Below are positions 14,094 to 22,096 of a stretch of DNA of 37,405 nucleotides, piece by piece. The notes under the pieces are model-generated. The model saw only the letters and a list, made by a program, of their open reading frames with translations. It was not told the origin of the DNA and made no database searches. Location of the stretch: NCBI GenBank assembly GCA_018649725.1, contig JABIHH010000052.1, positions 1-37,405 of the forward strand. The letters run 5' to 3'. The stretch is from Rhodospirillaceae bacterium (lineage in GTDB: Bacteria; Pseudomonadota; Alphaproteobacteria; Rhodospirillales; UBA2165). Each line of letters starts with the position of its first letter. Positions within the stretch are counted from its first letter, which is position 1. The position numbers and the translations under genes were made by a program.

Positions 14094-15580
14094 TGTCTGC
14101 AACACTTTCCGCTCACCTCCCTGCCCTGCAGGTCGTGCTGCCGCTGATCGCGGCCCCATTCTGTGTCATTTTGCGCAAAAGTGCCGCCGCCTGGTTTATA
14201 GCCCTGGTGTTTTCCTGGGTATCGCTGGGCATCTCCATCATGCTGTTGGAGCAGGTCCTCACCCATGGGCCGATTTCTTACTTGCTTGGTTCTTGGCCGG
14301 CGCCTTGGGGGATCGAATATAAAGTCGACAAATTGTCAGCTTTCATCATGCTCATCGTGACCAGCATTGGCTCAATCACGATGATTTTCGCTCCGAAAAG
14401 TGTGAACCTCGAAATACCGAAAGATCGCGTTTACCTGTTCTACACAATGTACCTGCTGACTTTTGCCGGCTTGCTTGGCATCACGATTACTGGCGATGCG
14501 TTCAATCTGTTCGTCTTCTTGGAGATTTCCTCGCTGTCATCATATGTGTTGATCAGTCTAGGCTCGGAGCGGAACGCGCTGACCGCAGCGCTGCGCTATT
14601 TGATTTTGGGAACGGTCGGTGCAACCTTCTACATCATCGGTGTTGGATTGATGTACCAGATGACCGGCACGCTCAATATTGCAGATTTGGCTGAGCGCTT
14701 GCCCGAAGTGGCCGAGACCAGAACCATTTTGGTGGCCCTCGGATTTGTAACCGTCGGCATTGGCCTCAAGCTAGGTCTCTTCCCGCTTCATGTCTGGTTG
14801 CCAAACGCTTATGCCTATGCGCCCTCTGTAGTGACCGCCTTCCTGGCCGCCACAGCAACCAAAGTCGCAGTCTATATGTTACTGCGGGTTTATTTCACCA
14901 TATTCGGGACCGACATTTTTGCCGCTTTGCCGATCGATGAATTCCTGTTGGTCTTGGGCCTCATTGCCATTGTGACGATGTCGGGCGTAGCGATCTATCA
15001 AAACAACGCCAAACGTCTGTTGGCATATTCCAGTGTCGCCCAAGTCGGCTATATGGTCATTGGCATTAGTATGGTGACAGCGACCGGTCTGACCGCGACT
15101 ATATTACATCTTTTCAATCACGCGATGATCAAGGGAGCCCTTTTTCTGGCCCTTGCTGCAGTTTTCTATCGCATTAAATCGGTAAAGATCGACGACATGG
15201 CAGGGCTAGGCAAAGAGATGCCATATACTATGGCAGCTTTTGTGGTGGGCGGCTTCAGTCTTGTCGGCGTACCTTTAACCGTCGGCTTTATCAGCAAATG
15301 GTATTTGATACTGGGCGCCTTGGAAAAAGGTTGGTGGCCGGTTGCAGCGTTAATCCTCTTTAGCTCCCTCCTCGCTGTTATCTATTTCTGGAAAGTGATT
15401 GAGGTGGCCTATTTTAAACCCCGGCCCGAAAGCGCCGACACCGTCTCTGATGTTCCGCTCAGCATGCTTATCCCATTATGGGTATTGGTCGGTGCAAACA
15501 TATTCTTTGGCACAAACTCCAACCTCACGGTTTCAACCGCCATGGGCGCCGCTAAAGCACTAATCGGAGGCGCGCCATGA
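14093..15580 (+). CDS. mrpD: Mrp-type antiporter subunit D (proton-translocating, NuoM/N-like)
   Basis: A 495-residue polytopic protein of the antiporter-like family shared with complex I. The key residues of the proton path are present: E144 in the helix NLFVFLEISSLSSYVLISL, K226 in GLKLGLFPLHVWLPNAY and K257 in ATKVAVYMLLR. The family's SVAQVG-type motif follows in LAYSSVAQVGYMVIG, and FNHAMIKGALFLA carries the histidine and lysine of the later half-channel. It should conduct protons in exchange for cations, as MrpD does. It overlaps mrpC by one base and the next gene by four bases. Confidence 0.93.
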   Translation: MSATLSAHLPALQVVLPLIAAPFCVILRKSAAAWFIALVFSWVSLGISIMLLEQVLTHGPISYLLGSWPAPWGIEYKVDKLSAFIMLIVTSIGSITMIFAPKSVNLEIPKDRVYLFYTMYLLTFAGLLGITITGDAFNLFVFLEISSLSSYVLISLGSERNALTAALRYLILGTVGATFYIIGVGLMYQMTGTLNIADLAERLPEVAETRTILVALGFVTVGIGLKLGLFPLHVWLPNAYAYAPSVVTAFLAATATKVAVYMLLRVYFTIFGTDIFAALPIDEFLLVLGLIAIVTMSGVAIYQNNAKRLLAYSSVAQVGYMVIGISMVTATGLTATILHLFNHAMIKGALFLALAAVFYRIKSVKIDDMAGLGKEMPYTMAAFVVGGFSLVGVPLTVGFISKWYLILGALEKGWWPVAALILFSSLLAVIYFWKVIEVAYFKPRPESADTVSDVPLSMLIPLWVLVGANIFFGTNSNLTVSTAMGAAKALIGGAP

Positions 15581-17043
15581 GTCCAGAAAACGCGATCCTT
15601 TGGGCCATTGCTGTGCCGCTTATCGGCTCGATCGGCATTTTACTGACCGGCAAGATCGCTAATTTGCGCGAAACCGTTACGCTCGTCACTGCCGTTATTA
15701 TGTTCTTAATTGTTGGCTCCCTCACCCATATTGTTTTGAGTGGTGAACGCCCAAGCGTTACCCTATTTGAGTTTCTGCCAGGCCTCACCGTAACCTTTAC
15801 CGTTGAGCCGCTGGGTATGCTCTTTGGCCTCATCGCCTCAGGTCTTTGGATCATTAATTCGATCTATTCGATTGGCTATATGCGCGGCAATAATGAAGGC
15901 AATCAGACGCGGTTTTATTTCTTCTTTGCCATTGCACTGGCAAGCGCTGTTGGCGTCTCCTTTGCCGGCAATATGCTGACACTCTTTATTTGTTATGAAA
16001 TCCTGACGCTCTGCACTTTCCCGCTGGTAACCCATTCCGGCAAGCCTGAAGCGATGAAGTCCGGCCGAACCTATCTCGGTATTTTGCTTGGCACGTCGAT
16101 TGGCCTGCAATTGCTGGCCATAATCTGGACCTGGCACGCCACCGGCACTTTGGATTTCAAAGCCGGTGGAATTTTGGATGGCCATGTCTCAGGCGCCGCC
16201 ATCAGTGTTCTGCTCTTCCTCTATATGTATGGCATTGGTAAAGCGGCCTTGATGCCGATCCATCGCTGGCTTCCCGCCGCCATGGTTGCGCCGACGCCGG
16301 TCAGTGCGCTCTTGCATGCCGTGGCTGTTGTGAAAGCCGGTGTTTTCACCGTTGTTAAAGTCATTGTCTATATATTTGGCTACGAGTTTTTAGCCGAACA
16401 ACTCACCACGAACTGGCTGGTTTATGTCGCAGGCTTTACCATCTTAGCAGCCTCCATTGTAGCGCTTCGCCAAGACAATTTAAAACGTCGGCTCGCCTAT
16501 TCAACAATTAGTCAGCTGTCCTACGTGGTGATGGCAGCCGCCATTTTAGCGCCGCTTTCCATCATGGGTGCCGTGCTGCATATTGCGGCTCATGCGGTCG
16601 GTAAGATCACGCTGTTTTTTGCTGCGGGCTCAATCTATACCGCAGCCCACAAAACCGAAGTTAGCCAGCTCAACGGCATCGGGCGCAAGATGCCCTGGAC
16701 GATGGGCGCTTTTGCCATCGCCGCGCTCTCAATGATTGGCGTGCCGCCGACAGCAGGTTTCTTAAGCAAGTGGTACATTTTAATGGGCGCGCTATCGGTC
16801 GAGCATTATTTTGCCATCGGTGTGATCGTCTTAAGTACGCTGTTAAATACCGGCTATTTCATTCCGGTTATCTACAATGCCTTTTTCAAAGAGGCTGATG
16901 ACAAAGACGATCCACATGCAAATCATGGCGAGGCACCTTTGCCGATGGTGATCGCATTGACAGCAACGGCCATCGCTACGGTGTTATTATTTTTCTTCTC
17001 CGGCTTGCCGCTTGAATTGGCAACCCAAGTGGTCGGAAAATAG
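15577..17043 (+). CDS. mrpA: MrpA N-terminal-type (NuoL-like) antiporter subunit as a separate gene
   Basis: A 488-residue antiporter-like subunit. The helix pair GIGKAALMPIHRWLPAAM and PTPVSALLHAVAVVKAGVF is of the NuoL/MrpA type (the H and the VKAGV pattern) rather than MrpD type. Expected charged residues are E141, K222, H247 and K253. MrpA in classic operons is about 800 residues because the MbhD/E part is fused on; here that part is the separate gene at 12728. The protein thus represents the pumping module of MrpA alone. Its ATG is in an ATGA overlap with mrpD, and the next gene begins 3 bp after its stop. The mrpA symbol is by homology of this module only. Confidence 0.85.
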   Translation: MSPENAILWAIAVPLIGSIGILLTGKIANLRETVTLVTAVIMFLIVGSLTHIVLSGERPSVTLFEFLPGLTVTFTVEPLGMLFGLIASGLWIINSIYSIGYMRGNNEGNQTRFYFFFAIALASAVGVSFAGNMLTLFICYEILTLCTFPLVTHSGKPEAMKSGRTYLGILLGTSIGLQLLAIIWTWHATGTLDFKAGGILDGHVSGAAISVLLFLYMYGIGKAALMPIHRWLPAAMVAPTPVSALLHAVAVVKAGVFTVVKVIVYIFGYEFLAEQLTTNWLVYVAGFTILAASIVALRQDNLKRRLAYSTISQLSYVVMAAAILAPLSIMGAVLHIAAHAVGKITLFFAAGSIYTAAHKTEVSQLNGIGRKMPWTMGAFAIAALSMIGVPPTAGFLSKWYILMGALSVEHYFAIGVIVLSTLLNTGYFIPVIYNAFFKEADDKDDPHANHGEAPLPMVIALTATAIATVLLFFFSGLPLELATQVVGK

Positions 17044-17046
17044 GAG

Positions 17047-17322
17047 ATGGATCAGAATATGAACGACGAAACAGAACTACCAAAAGATTTACACTGGCTG
17101 GTTCGCCCGAGCACCATCAAACTGCTTTGGCGCGGCGGCTTTGTCCTTTTGGCCATCCTCGTGTTGGCTGATTTTGCCATTCATCCGCATGCCGCTTTTG
17201 GCATTGATGGTAGTTTCGGATTTTATTCCTGGTATGGCTTGCTGACCTGCTTGGCGATGATTGTGTTTTCAAAGTTCCTTGCGATTTTCTTGAAGCGGAA
17301 GGACACCTATTATGATGATTGA
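17047..17322 (+). CDS. Small two-helix membrane protein inside the Mrp operon
   Basis: A 91-residue protein that I do not recognise as a named Mrp subunit. The first 25 residues are hydrophilic (DETELPKDLHWLVRP), then two hydrophobic segments follow (about 28-46 and 58-81), and the C-terminus is charged (LKRKDTYYDD). AGGAG touches the ATG at 17047; the ATG four codons later would be better spaced, so the start may be at 17059. Its end overlaps the start of the third antiporter-like gene by 11 bp, so it is co-translated with that subunit. It may be an assembly factor or extra structural subunit tied to the third module. That role is inference from position only. Confidence 0.8.
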   Translation: MDQNMNDETELPKDLHWLVRPSTIKLLWRGGFVLLAILVLADFAIHPHAAFGIDGSFGFYSWYGLLTCLAMIVFSKFLAIFLKRKDTYYDD

Positions 17323-19006
17323 TGCCTTCCCTCCTGGCGTGATCCTTGTCCTCGGCGGTCTCGTCCTGCCCTTCGCCAGCACGCAGATCCGCTATGCGAT
17401 CATTTTGTTACTGCCCCTCTATGTGTTGTGGAGTGTCTGGCAGATTGGTGATGGCATTCAGCTGGCCCTGCCGTTCCTTGAATATGAATTAGCTGTCGTT
17501 AAAGGTGATGCGCTGAGCCGTATCTTTGCCACCGTCTTTGCGATCATGGCTTTTGCCGGCGGTCTGTTTGCCCTCAAACAAGAACAAGTGGCCGAGCTCG
17601 CCGCCGCCTTCGTCTATGCCGGCAGCGCCATTGGTGTCGCTTTTGCCGGTGATCTGATTACGGTCTTTATTTTCTGGGAGATCATGGCGCTTGGCTCCAC
17701 CATGGTGATCTGGGCCGCCCGAACGCCAGAATCCTATAAAGCTGCCATGCGCTATCTGATGATCCACCTGCTGGGTGGCGTCATATTAATGATCGGCGTT
17801 ATAGCCCATGTCGCCGATAGCGGCTCGATCACTTTCCAGGCTATGACACCAAATAGCATTGGCACGTGGCTGATTTTGGCTGGCTTCCTGATCAATGCGG
17901 GGGCACCGCCTTTAACGGCTTGGTTGCCGGACGCTTATCCGGAAGGCTCGTTTAGTGGTACGGTTTTCTTGTCTGCCTTTACTACCAAGACAGCCGTCTA
18001 TGTCCTCTTGCGCGGCTTTCCAGGCATTGAGATTCTGATCTATATCGGTGTCTTTATGATTTTCTACGGCATTATTTATGCGTTGCTTGAAAACGACATG
18101 CGGCGCATTTTATCTTATTCGATCATCAATCAGGTTGGCTTTATGATCACCGGTATTGGCATCGGCACCGAGATGGCGCTTAATGGAGCGGCGGCTCACG
18201 CCTTCACCCATATCATCTATAAAGCCCTGCTTTTGATGTCAGCCGGCTCGGTGATGTTTATGACGGGCGGCAAACGAAAATGTACCGATCTTGGCGGTCT
18301 TTTCCAAAGCATGCCGATTACGTGTATTTGCGGCATTATTGGTGCGCTGGCAATTTCGTCCTTCCCGCTTACCTCGGGCTTTATTTCAAAATCGATGATC
18401 GCCCAGGCAGCGGGTGATGAGAATCTCTTCTTTGTCTGGATGTGTCTGGCCGCCGCTTCCGCCGGTGTGTTCCTCCATGCCGGTATCAAGTTCCCCTGGT
18501 TTGTCTTTTTCCAAAAAGATTCGGGGCTCCGACCTAAAGATCCACCTTGGAACATGCAGGCCGCAATGATCTTCTTTGCCATTCTCTGCATCGGCTTAGG
18601 CGTTGCCCCCGGACCGCTTTACGACATTTTGCCGTTCTCAACCAATTATGTGCCCTACACGGTGCCACATGTGGTCAATCAGTTGCAGCTCCTGCTATTT
18701 GCCGGGCTGTCGTTCTTCCTGGCCTTGCCTCTCATGAAGCGAACTCTCACCATCAGCCTCGATTGGGATTGGTTCTACCGCAAATTTGGTGTTTGGCTGG
18801 TTGGCTTTTTAACGCGTGGAATTGTAGAGATGCGCCGCGATGTCTTTGCCGGACTCAAAGGTCTGGTCGATCGTATCATCAGTCTGGCTTTCAGCAGTCA
18901 TGGCCCGGACGGGCTTTTTGCCCGCACCAGTGCGGTTGGCGCGTCGGTCGCGGTCATTGTTGTCATGTTGATGATCTTAGTGGTGGCGTTCTACACCAAC
19001 GTTTAA
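17312..19006 (+). CDS. Third antiporter-like (MrpD/NuoN-type) subunit, lacking the helix-7 lysine
   Basis: A 564-residue polytopic protein of the antiporter-like family. E123 in TVFIFWEIMALGSTMVIW and K226 in SAFTTKTAVYVLLR are kept. In LINAGAPPLTAWLPDAY, however, the residue five before the PL-x-x-WLP proline is N195, where NuoL, NuoM, MrpA and MrpD have the essential lysine; the following histidine is T202. The protein has an extra C-terminal stretch of about 70 residues ending in a final helix (SVAVIVVMLMILVVAFYTNV). It is the last gene of the operon, overlapping the small two-helix protein gene by 11 bp. It may be structural or use a different cation path. A second ATG one codon downstream is possible. 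Confidence 0.88.
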   Translation: MMIDAFPPGVILVLGGLVLPFASTQIRYAIILLLPLYVLWSVWQIGDGIQLALPFLEYELAVVKGDALSRIFATVFAIMAFAGGLFALKQEQVAELAAAFVYAGSAIGVAFAGDLITVFIFWEIMALGSTMVIWAARTPESYKAAMRYLMIHLLGGVILMIGVIAHVADSGSITFQAMTPNSIGTWLILAGFLINAGAPPLTAWLPDAYPEGSFSGTVFLSAFTTKTAVYVLLRGFPGIEILIYIGVFMIFYGIIYALLENDMRRILSYSIINQVGFMITGIGIGTEMALNGAAAHAFTHIIYKALLLMSAGSVMFMTGGKRKCTDLGGLFQSMPITCICGIIGALAISSFPLTSGFISKSMIAQAAGDENLFFVWMCLAAASAGVFLHAGIKFPWFVFFQKDSGLRPKDPPWNMQAAMIFFAILCIGLGVAPGPLYDILPFSTNYVPYTVPHVVNQLQLLLFAGLSFFLALPLMKRTLTISLDWDWFYRKFGVWLVGFLTRGIVEMRRDVFAGLKGLVDRIISLAFSSHGPDGLFARTSAVGASVAVIVVMLMILVVAFYTNV

Positions 19007-19008
19007 AG

Positions 19009-19548
19009 CTATTTTTTAGAGCCTAATTGACGTGGATCCCAGGCCTTAACGGCAACAGCCCTGCCGGTGTGAGAGCGCACGACTTTTGGTTTCACGACGC
19101 TTTTCACATCCGGCGTATCATGCGCTCGGTTGAAATCATCTATCATATGCTCCAGCACGATTTCAGCCCGGTGACCGCGTTTACGTGCCGCCTGATAAGC
19201 TGGCGTTCGGCGGCACATCTTCGATAGATATTCCGCAGAATGATGACCAAAGCGCCGCCACACACTATCGACAAAAGTTTGAACATCGGCTTCAAGGGTG
19301 AGATCGCCATCGAAGGTCGGGCGGCCTCTGGTCCAGGCCCGATGGACGGAGGGCTCGATCGGTCCAATTTCCTCAGCAATAAAAATCGCCGGTACAAGCT
19401 TCTTGCCGTTATAAGCAACGGCAAAATAAGATTGTGATAAATAAAGCAAATATTGCAGTTTCACAGGTTGCAGGTACTCATTATCGTTGAGTGCCCGGTC
19501 TGAAAACCAAAAAGCTATATCAAAGACTGAATCTACAGCGGCCGGCAT
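19009..19548 (-). CDS. Panacea/SocA-like (DUF4065-type) protein
   Basis: A protein of 179 residues from the ATG at 19548, chosen because AGGA lies 5 bp upstream; an in-frame TTG at 19569 would add seven residues. The N-terminal domain, containing LQPVKLQYLLYLSQSYFAVAYNG and FIAEEIGPIEPSVHRAW, fits the Panacea domain pattern (KLQKLLYYA, then GP near the vertical helix). This domain is the antidote half of many toxin-antitoxin pairs and the adaptor SocA that feeds a toxin to ClpXP. The C-terminal 50 residues are basic and unmatched. No partner toxin gene lies beside it: the neighbours are the convergent Mrp operon (2 bp away) and divergent coxS. Assignment is from pattern only. Confidence 0.7.
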   Translation of the reverse strand: MPAAVDSVFDIAFWFSDRALNDNEYLQPVKLQYLLYLSQSYFAVAYNGKKLVPAIFIAEEIGPIEPSVHRAWTRGRPTFDGDLTLEADVQTFVDSVWRRFGHHSAEYLSKMCRRTPAYQAARKRGHRAEIVLEHMIDDFNRAHDTPDVKSVVKPKVVRSHTGRAVAVKAWDPRQLGSKK

Positions 19549-19765
19549 GGTATTCCTATTTCCTAACAAAGCCCAATTTTAGGCTGATATATAATCTTTA
19601 TCATCTCTAATATAATGCTTGAGTTAAAAAAGGTTCAAGGAAACAATACAAGAAATTCAGCCAAATTGCATAACGGGCATTGAGAGCCGTCTTTTCAGGT
19701 GCTATGCCTATGTAATAGCTGGTAAAAACAGCAAAATAAAAATTGGTATTTAGCGAGGAAAATTC

Positions 19766-20233
19766 ATGCCTTCGATCAAAATGACGGTAAATGGAAAAGA
19801 AGTTTCGGGAGAAGTCGAAGGACGCACGTTGCTGGTCCAGTTCATCCGCGACCATTTAGGATTAACCGGAACTCATGTCGGCTGTGATACGTCGCAATGC
19901 GGAGCATGTACCGTGCATGTAAATGGCCGGGCCGTTAAATCCTGCTCGCTGTTAGCCGCCCATGCAGACGGCGCAGATGTTCAAACAATTGAAGGCCTCG
20001 CTGACGGTGATACGCTGCACCCGATGCAGGAAGCCTTCCGCCAGCACCACGCTTTGCAGTGCGGCTTTTGCACACCGGGCATGGTAATGAGTGCCATTGG
20101 CATTGTGAATGATAATCCTGAGCCGAGCGAGACCGAAATTCGTGAAGCGCTTGAAGGCAATATCTGCCGTTGCACCGGCTATCACAACATTGTCGAAGCC
20201 ATTGGCGCTGCGGCCAAAGAAATGAAAGCGTAA
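19766..20233 (+). CDS. coxS: Molybdenum hydroxylase [2Fe-2S] small subunit (CoxS/XdhA-C family)
   Basis: A 155-residue iron-sulfur subunit of the CO dehydrogenase/xanthine oxidase family. The plant-type ferredoxin cluster is bound by C40, C45, C48 and C60 ([16 protein letters not shown]), and the second cluster by C99, C102, C134 and C136 (CGFCTPGM and CRCTGYHNI). It carries electrons from the molybdenum cofactor to FAD. CGAGG lies upstream of its ATG. The FAD-subunit gene begins 11 bp after its stop. CoxS alone does not tell substrate; the large subunit that would is not in this window. Confidence 0.95.
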   Translation: MPSIKMTVNGKEVSGEVEGRTLLVQFIRDHLGLTGTHVGCDTSQCGACTVHVNGRAVKSCSLLAAHADGADVQTIEGLADGDTLHPMQEAFRQHHALQCGFCTPGMVMSAIGIVNDNPEPSETEIREALEGNICRCTGYHNIVEAIGAAAKEMKA

Positions 20234-20244
20234 GGGGACGGATT

Positions 20245-21033
20245 ATGTACGATTTTGAATATCAACGTGCGACCTCTGTAGAAGACGCAACGGCTAAATA
20301 TGGTGCCGCCGAAGATGCCCGCTTCCTAGCGGGCGGCATGACATTGGTGCCTGTGCTTAAACAACGCCTCGATCAGCCCTCCGATGTTGTAGATTTGGGC
20401 GACCTTGATGACATGCGCGGCATCTCTGAAGAAGGTGGCGCTATTGTCATTAAAGCCATGACAACCCATCACGATGTGAATACGTCAGACCTTGTGAATA
20501 ACAAAATTCCTGCTTTGGCAGCCCTGGCTGGCACCATCGGCGATCAGATGGTCCGTAACCGCGGCACCATCGGCGGCAGCCTCGCTAATAATGATCCGGC
20601 CGCTAGCTATCCATCAGCTGTGCTGGCGCTCAATGCAACGATAAAAACCAATGCCCGTGAAATTTCTGCCGATGACTTTTTTACCGGCATGTTCGATACC
20701 GCTTTAGATGAGGGCGAATTAATCCTCGCCGTCTCTTTCCCAATTCCCGAAGAGTCCGGCTACAAGCATTTTCCAAACCCCGCTTCACGCTTTCCGATTG
20801 TCGGCTCTTTTGTCGCTAAATCATCTGATGGCGTACGAGTAGCCATCACCGGGGCCGGTCCCTGCGCTTTCCGCGTTACAGAATTCGAAGACGCGTTGAG
20901 TGGTGGCTTTGATCCCGATGCGATCCGCGATATCAAAGTCTCGGATGATGGGCTCAATACGGACATTCACGCCTCTGCCGAATATCGCGCACACCTGATT
21001 AACGTCATGACGCGCCGGGCTATGGGCGAATAA
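20245..21033 (+). CDS. coxM: Molybdenum hydroxylase FAD-binding medium subunit (CoxM family)
   Basis: A 262-residue FAD subunit, starting at the ATG at 20245 with GGGGA upstream; the open frame extends further left into coxS but that is not coding. FAD contacts are AGGMTLVP (29-36) and the NRGTIGGSLANNDPA loop (106-119), both standard for the CoxM/XdhB class. The C-terminal CODH_flav_C domain begins around residue 165. It accepts electrons from the two iron-sulfur clusters of CoxS and passes them to an external acceptor. Slightly shorter than typical CoxM (about 280-290). It sits between coxS and the XdhC-like gene in one operon. Confidence 0.94.
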   Translation: MYDFEYQRATSVEDATAKYGAAEDARFLAGGMTLVPVLKQRLDQPSDVVDLGDLDDMRGISEEGGAIVIKAMTTHHDVNTSDLVNNKIPALAALAGTIGDQMVRNRGTIGGSLANNDPAASYPSAVLALNATIKTNAREISADDFFTGMFDTALDEGELILAVSFPIPEESGYKHFPNPASRFPIVGSFVAKSSDGVRVAITGAGPCAFRVTEFEDALSGGFDPDAIRDIKVSDDGLNTDIHASAEYRAHLINVMTRRAMGE

Positions 21034-21058
21034 CAAACTGACCAATTGAGGTGCCTCA

Positions 21059-22096
21059 ATGGCTGATGCAGGTAAGTCCCCTGAAAATACCCCTGGCAAT
21101 ACCAATGGTGTATTGGAACAAGCTGTAAGCTGGTTGGGTGAAGGCAAGAAAGTTGCGCTCGCGACTGTCATTGGCACCTGGGGCTCTTCGCCCCGCCCGG
21201 TCGGCAGCCAACTCGCCGTTGATGATGCCGGTGCTTTTGTCGGCTCGGTCTCGGGCGGCTGTATCGAAGGCTCTGTCATTGGCGAAGCCCTCGAGGTTAT
21301 GGCAGACGGCAATAACAGAATTTTGGATTTTGGTGTCTCCGATGAACAAGCCTGGGAAGTTGGCTTGGCGTGCGGTGGCAATGTCAAAGTCTTGGTCGAG
21401 CACGCCGATGATCCAGCTGAGCTCAATCGTCTGGCAAATGAGCGCCCGGTTGCAACGGTAACTGATCTCGATACCGACAAGCGCAGTTATGTTACCCAAA
21501 ATGAAGACAGCGGCGATCTTAAGTTGAGCGCTGAAATGCTCGACAATGCGAGATCCGCTTTGCGTGACGATCGCTCAAAATTATTCACCGAAGGCGATGA
21601 CAATCTATTTGTGCAGGTTTTTAATCCACCTTTGAGGTGCGCCATCATCGGCGCAGTCCACATCTCACAAGCTCTGGTGCCGATGGCGCAAATTGCGGGC
21701 TTTGATGTTACCGTCATCGATCCACGGGGAGCTTGGGCAACCGAGGCCCGCTTTCCCGATGTTAAGATGAGCGATGAATGGCCCGATGATGCGCTGAACG
21801 CATTCAAACCTGACACGCGGACAGCCGTTGTCACCCTCACCCATGATCCCAAGTTGGATGACCCGGCTTTGGAAGTCGCGCTCAAATCGGATGCCTTTTA
21901 TATCGGCAGCCTCGGCAGTCGCCGTACCCATGCGGCGCGGCTCGAAAGATTAGGCGAAGCAGGGTTTGGCGATGATGATTTCGCCCGTATTCATGCGCCG
22001 GTGGGACTTGATCTCGGTGCGACATCGCCAGCCGAGATTGCCGTAACAATTCTGGCCGAAATGGTAGCCGCCAAGCACGGCAAGTTGGATAGCTAA
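21059..22096 (+). CDS. XdhC/CoxI-type molybdenum cofactor maturation protein
   Basis: A 345-residue protein of the XdhC/CoxI family, which binds the molybdenum cofactor and helps sulfurate and insert it into xanthine dehydrogenase-type enzymes. The N-terminal XdhC_CoxI domain has LATVIGTWGSSPRPVGSQLA and VGSVSGGCIEG. The C-terminal Rossmann domain reads IIGAVHISQALVPMA, then VIDPRGAWATEARFP, VVTLTHDPKLD, IGSLGSRRTHAARLERL and HAPVGLDLGA. It begins 25 bp after coxM and shares one base of its stop with the next gene's ATG. It strongly implies that a Mo-hydroxylase large subunit is produced in this organism. Confidence 0.93.
   Translation: MADAGKSPENTPGNTNGVLEQAVSWLGEGKKVALATVIGTWGSSPRPVGSQLAVDDAGAFVGSVSGGCIEGSVIGEALEVMADGNNRILDFGVSDEQAWEVGLACGGNVKVLVEHADDPAELNRLANERPVATVTDLDTDKRSYVTQNEDSGDLKLSAEMLDNARSALRDDRSKLFTEGDDNLFVQVFNPPLRCAIIGAVHISQALVPMAQIAGFDVTVIDPRGAWATEARFPDVKMSDEWPDDALNAFKPDTRTAVVTLTHDPKLDDPALEVALKSDAFYIGSLGSRRTHAARLERLGEAGFGDDDFARIHAPVGLDLGATSPAEIAVTILAEMVAAKHGKLDS

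Noticed and set aside
18547-19026. 159-aa plus-strand ORF overlapping the end of the third antiporter-like gene
   Set aside because: Frame-shifted reading of a clear membrane protein gene; the Cys/His/Arg-rich product is typical of shadow frames.
20170-20244. Longer CoxM start at 20170
   Set aside because: The extension reads coxS out of frame and has no family match. The ATG at 20245 has GGGGA upstream and gives a normal CoxM N-terminus.
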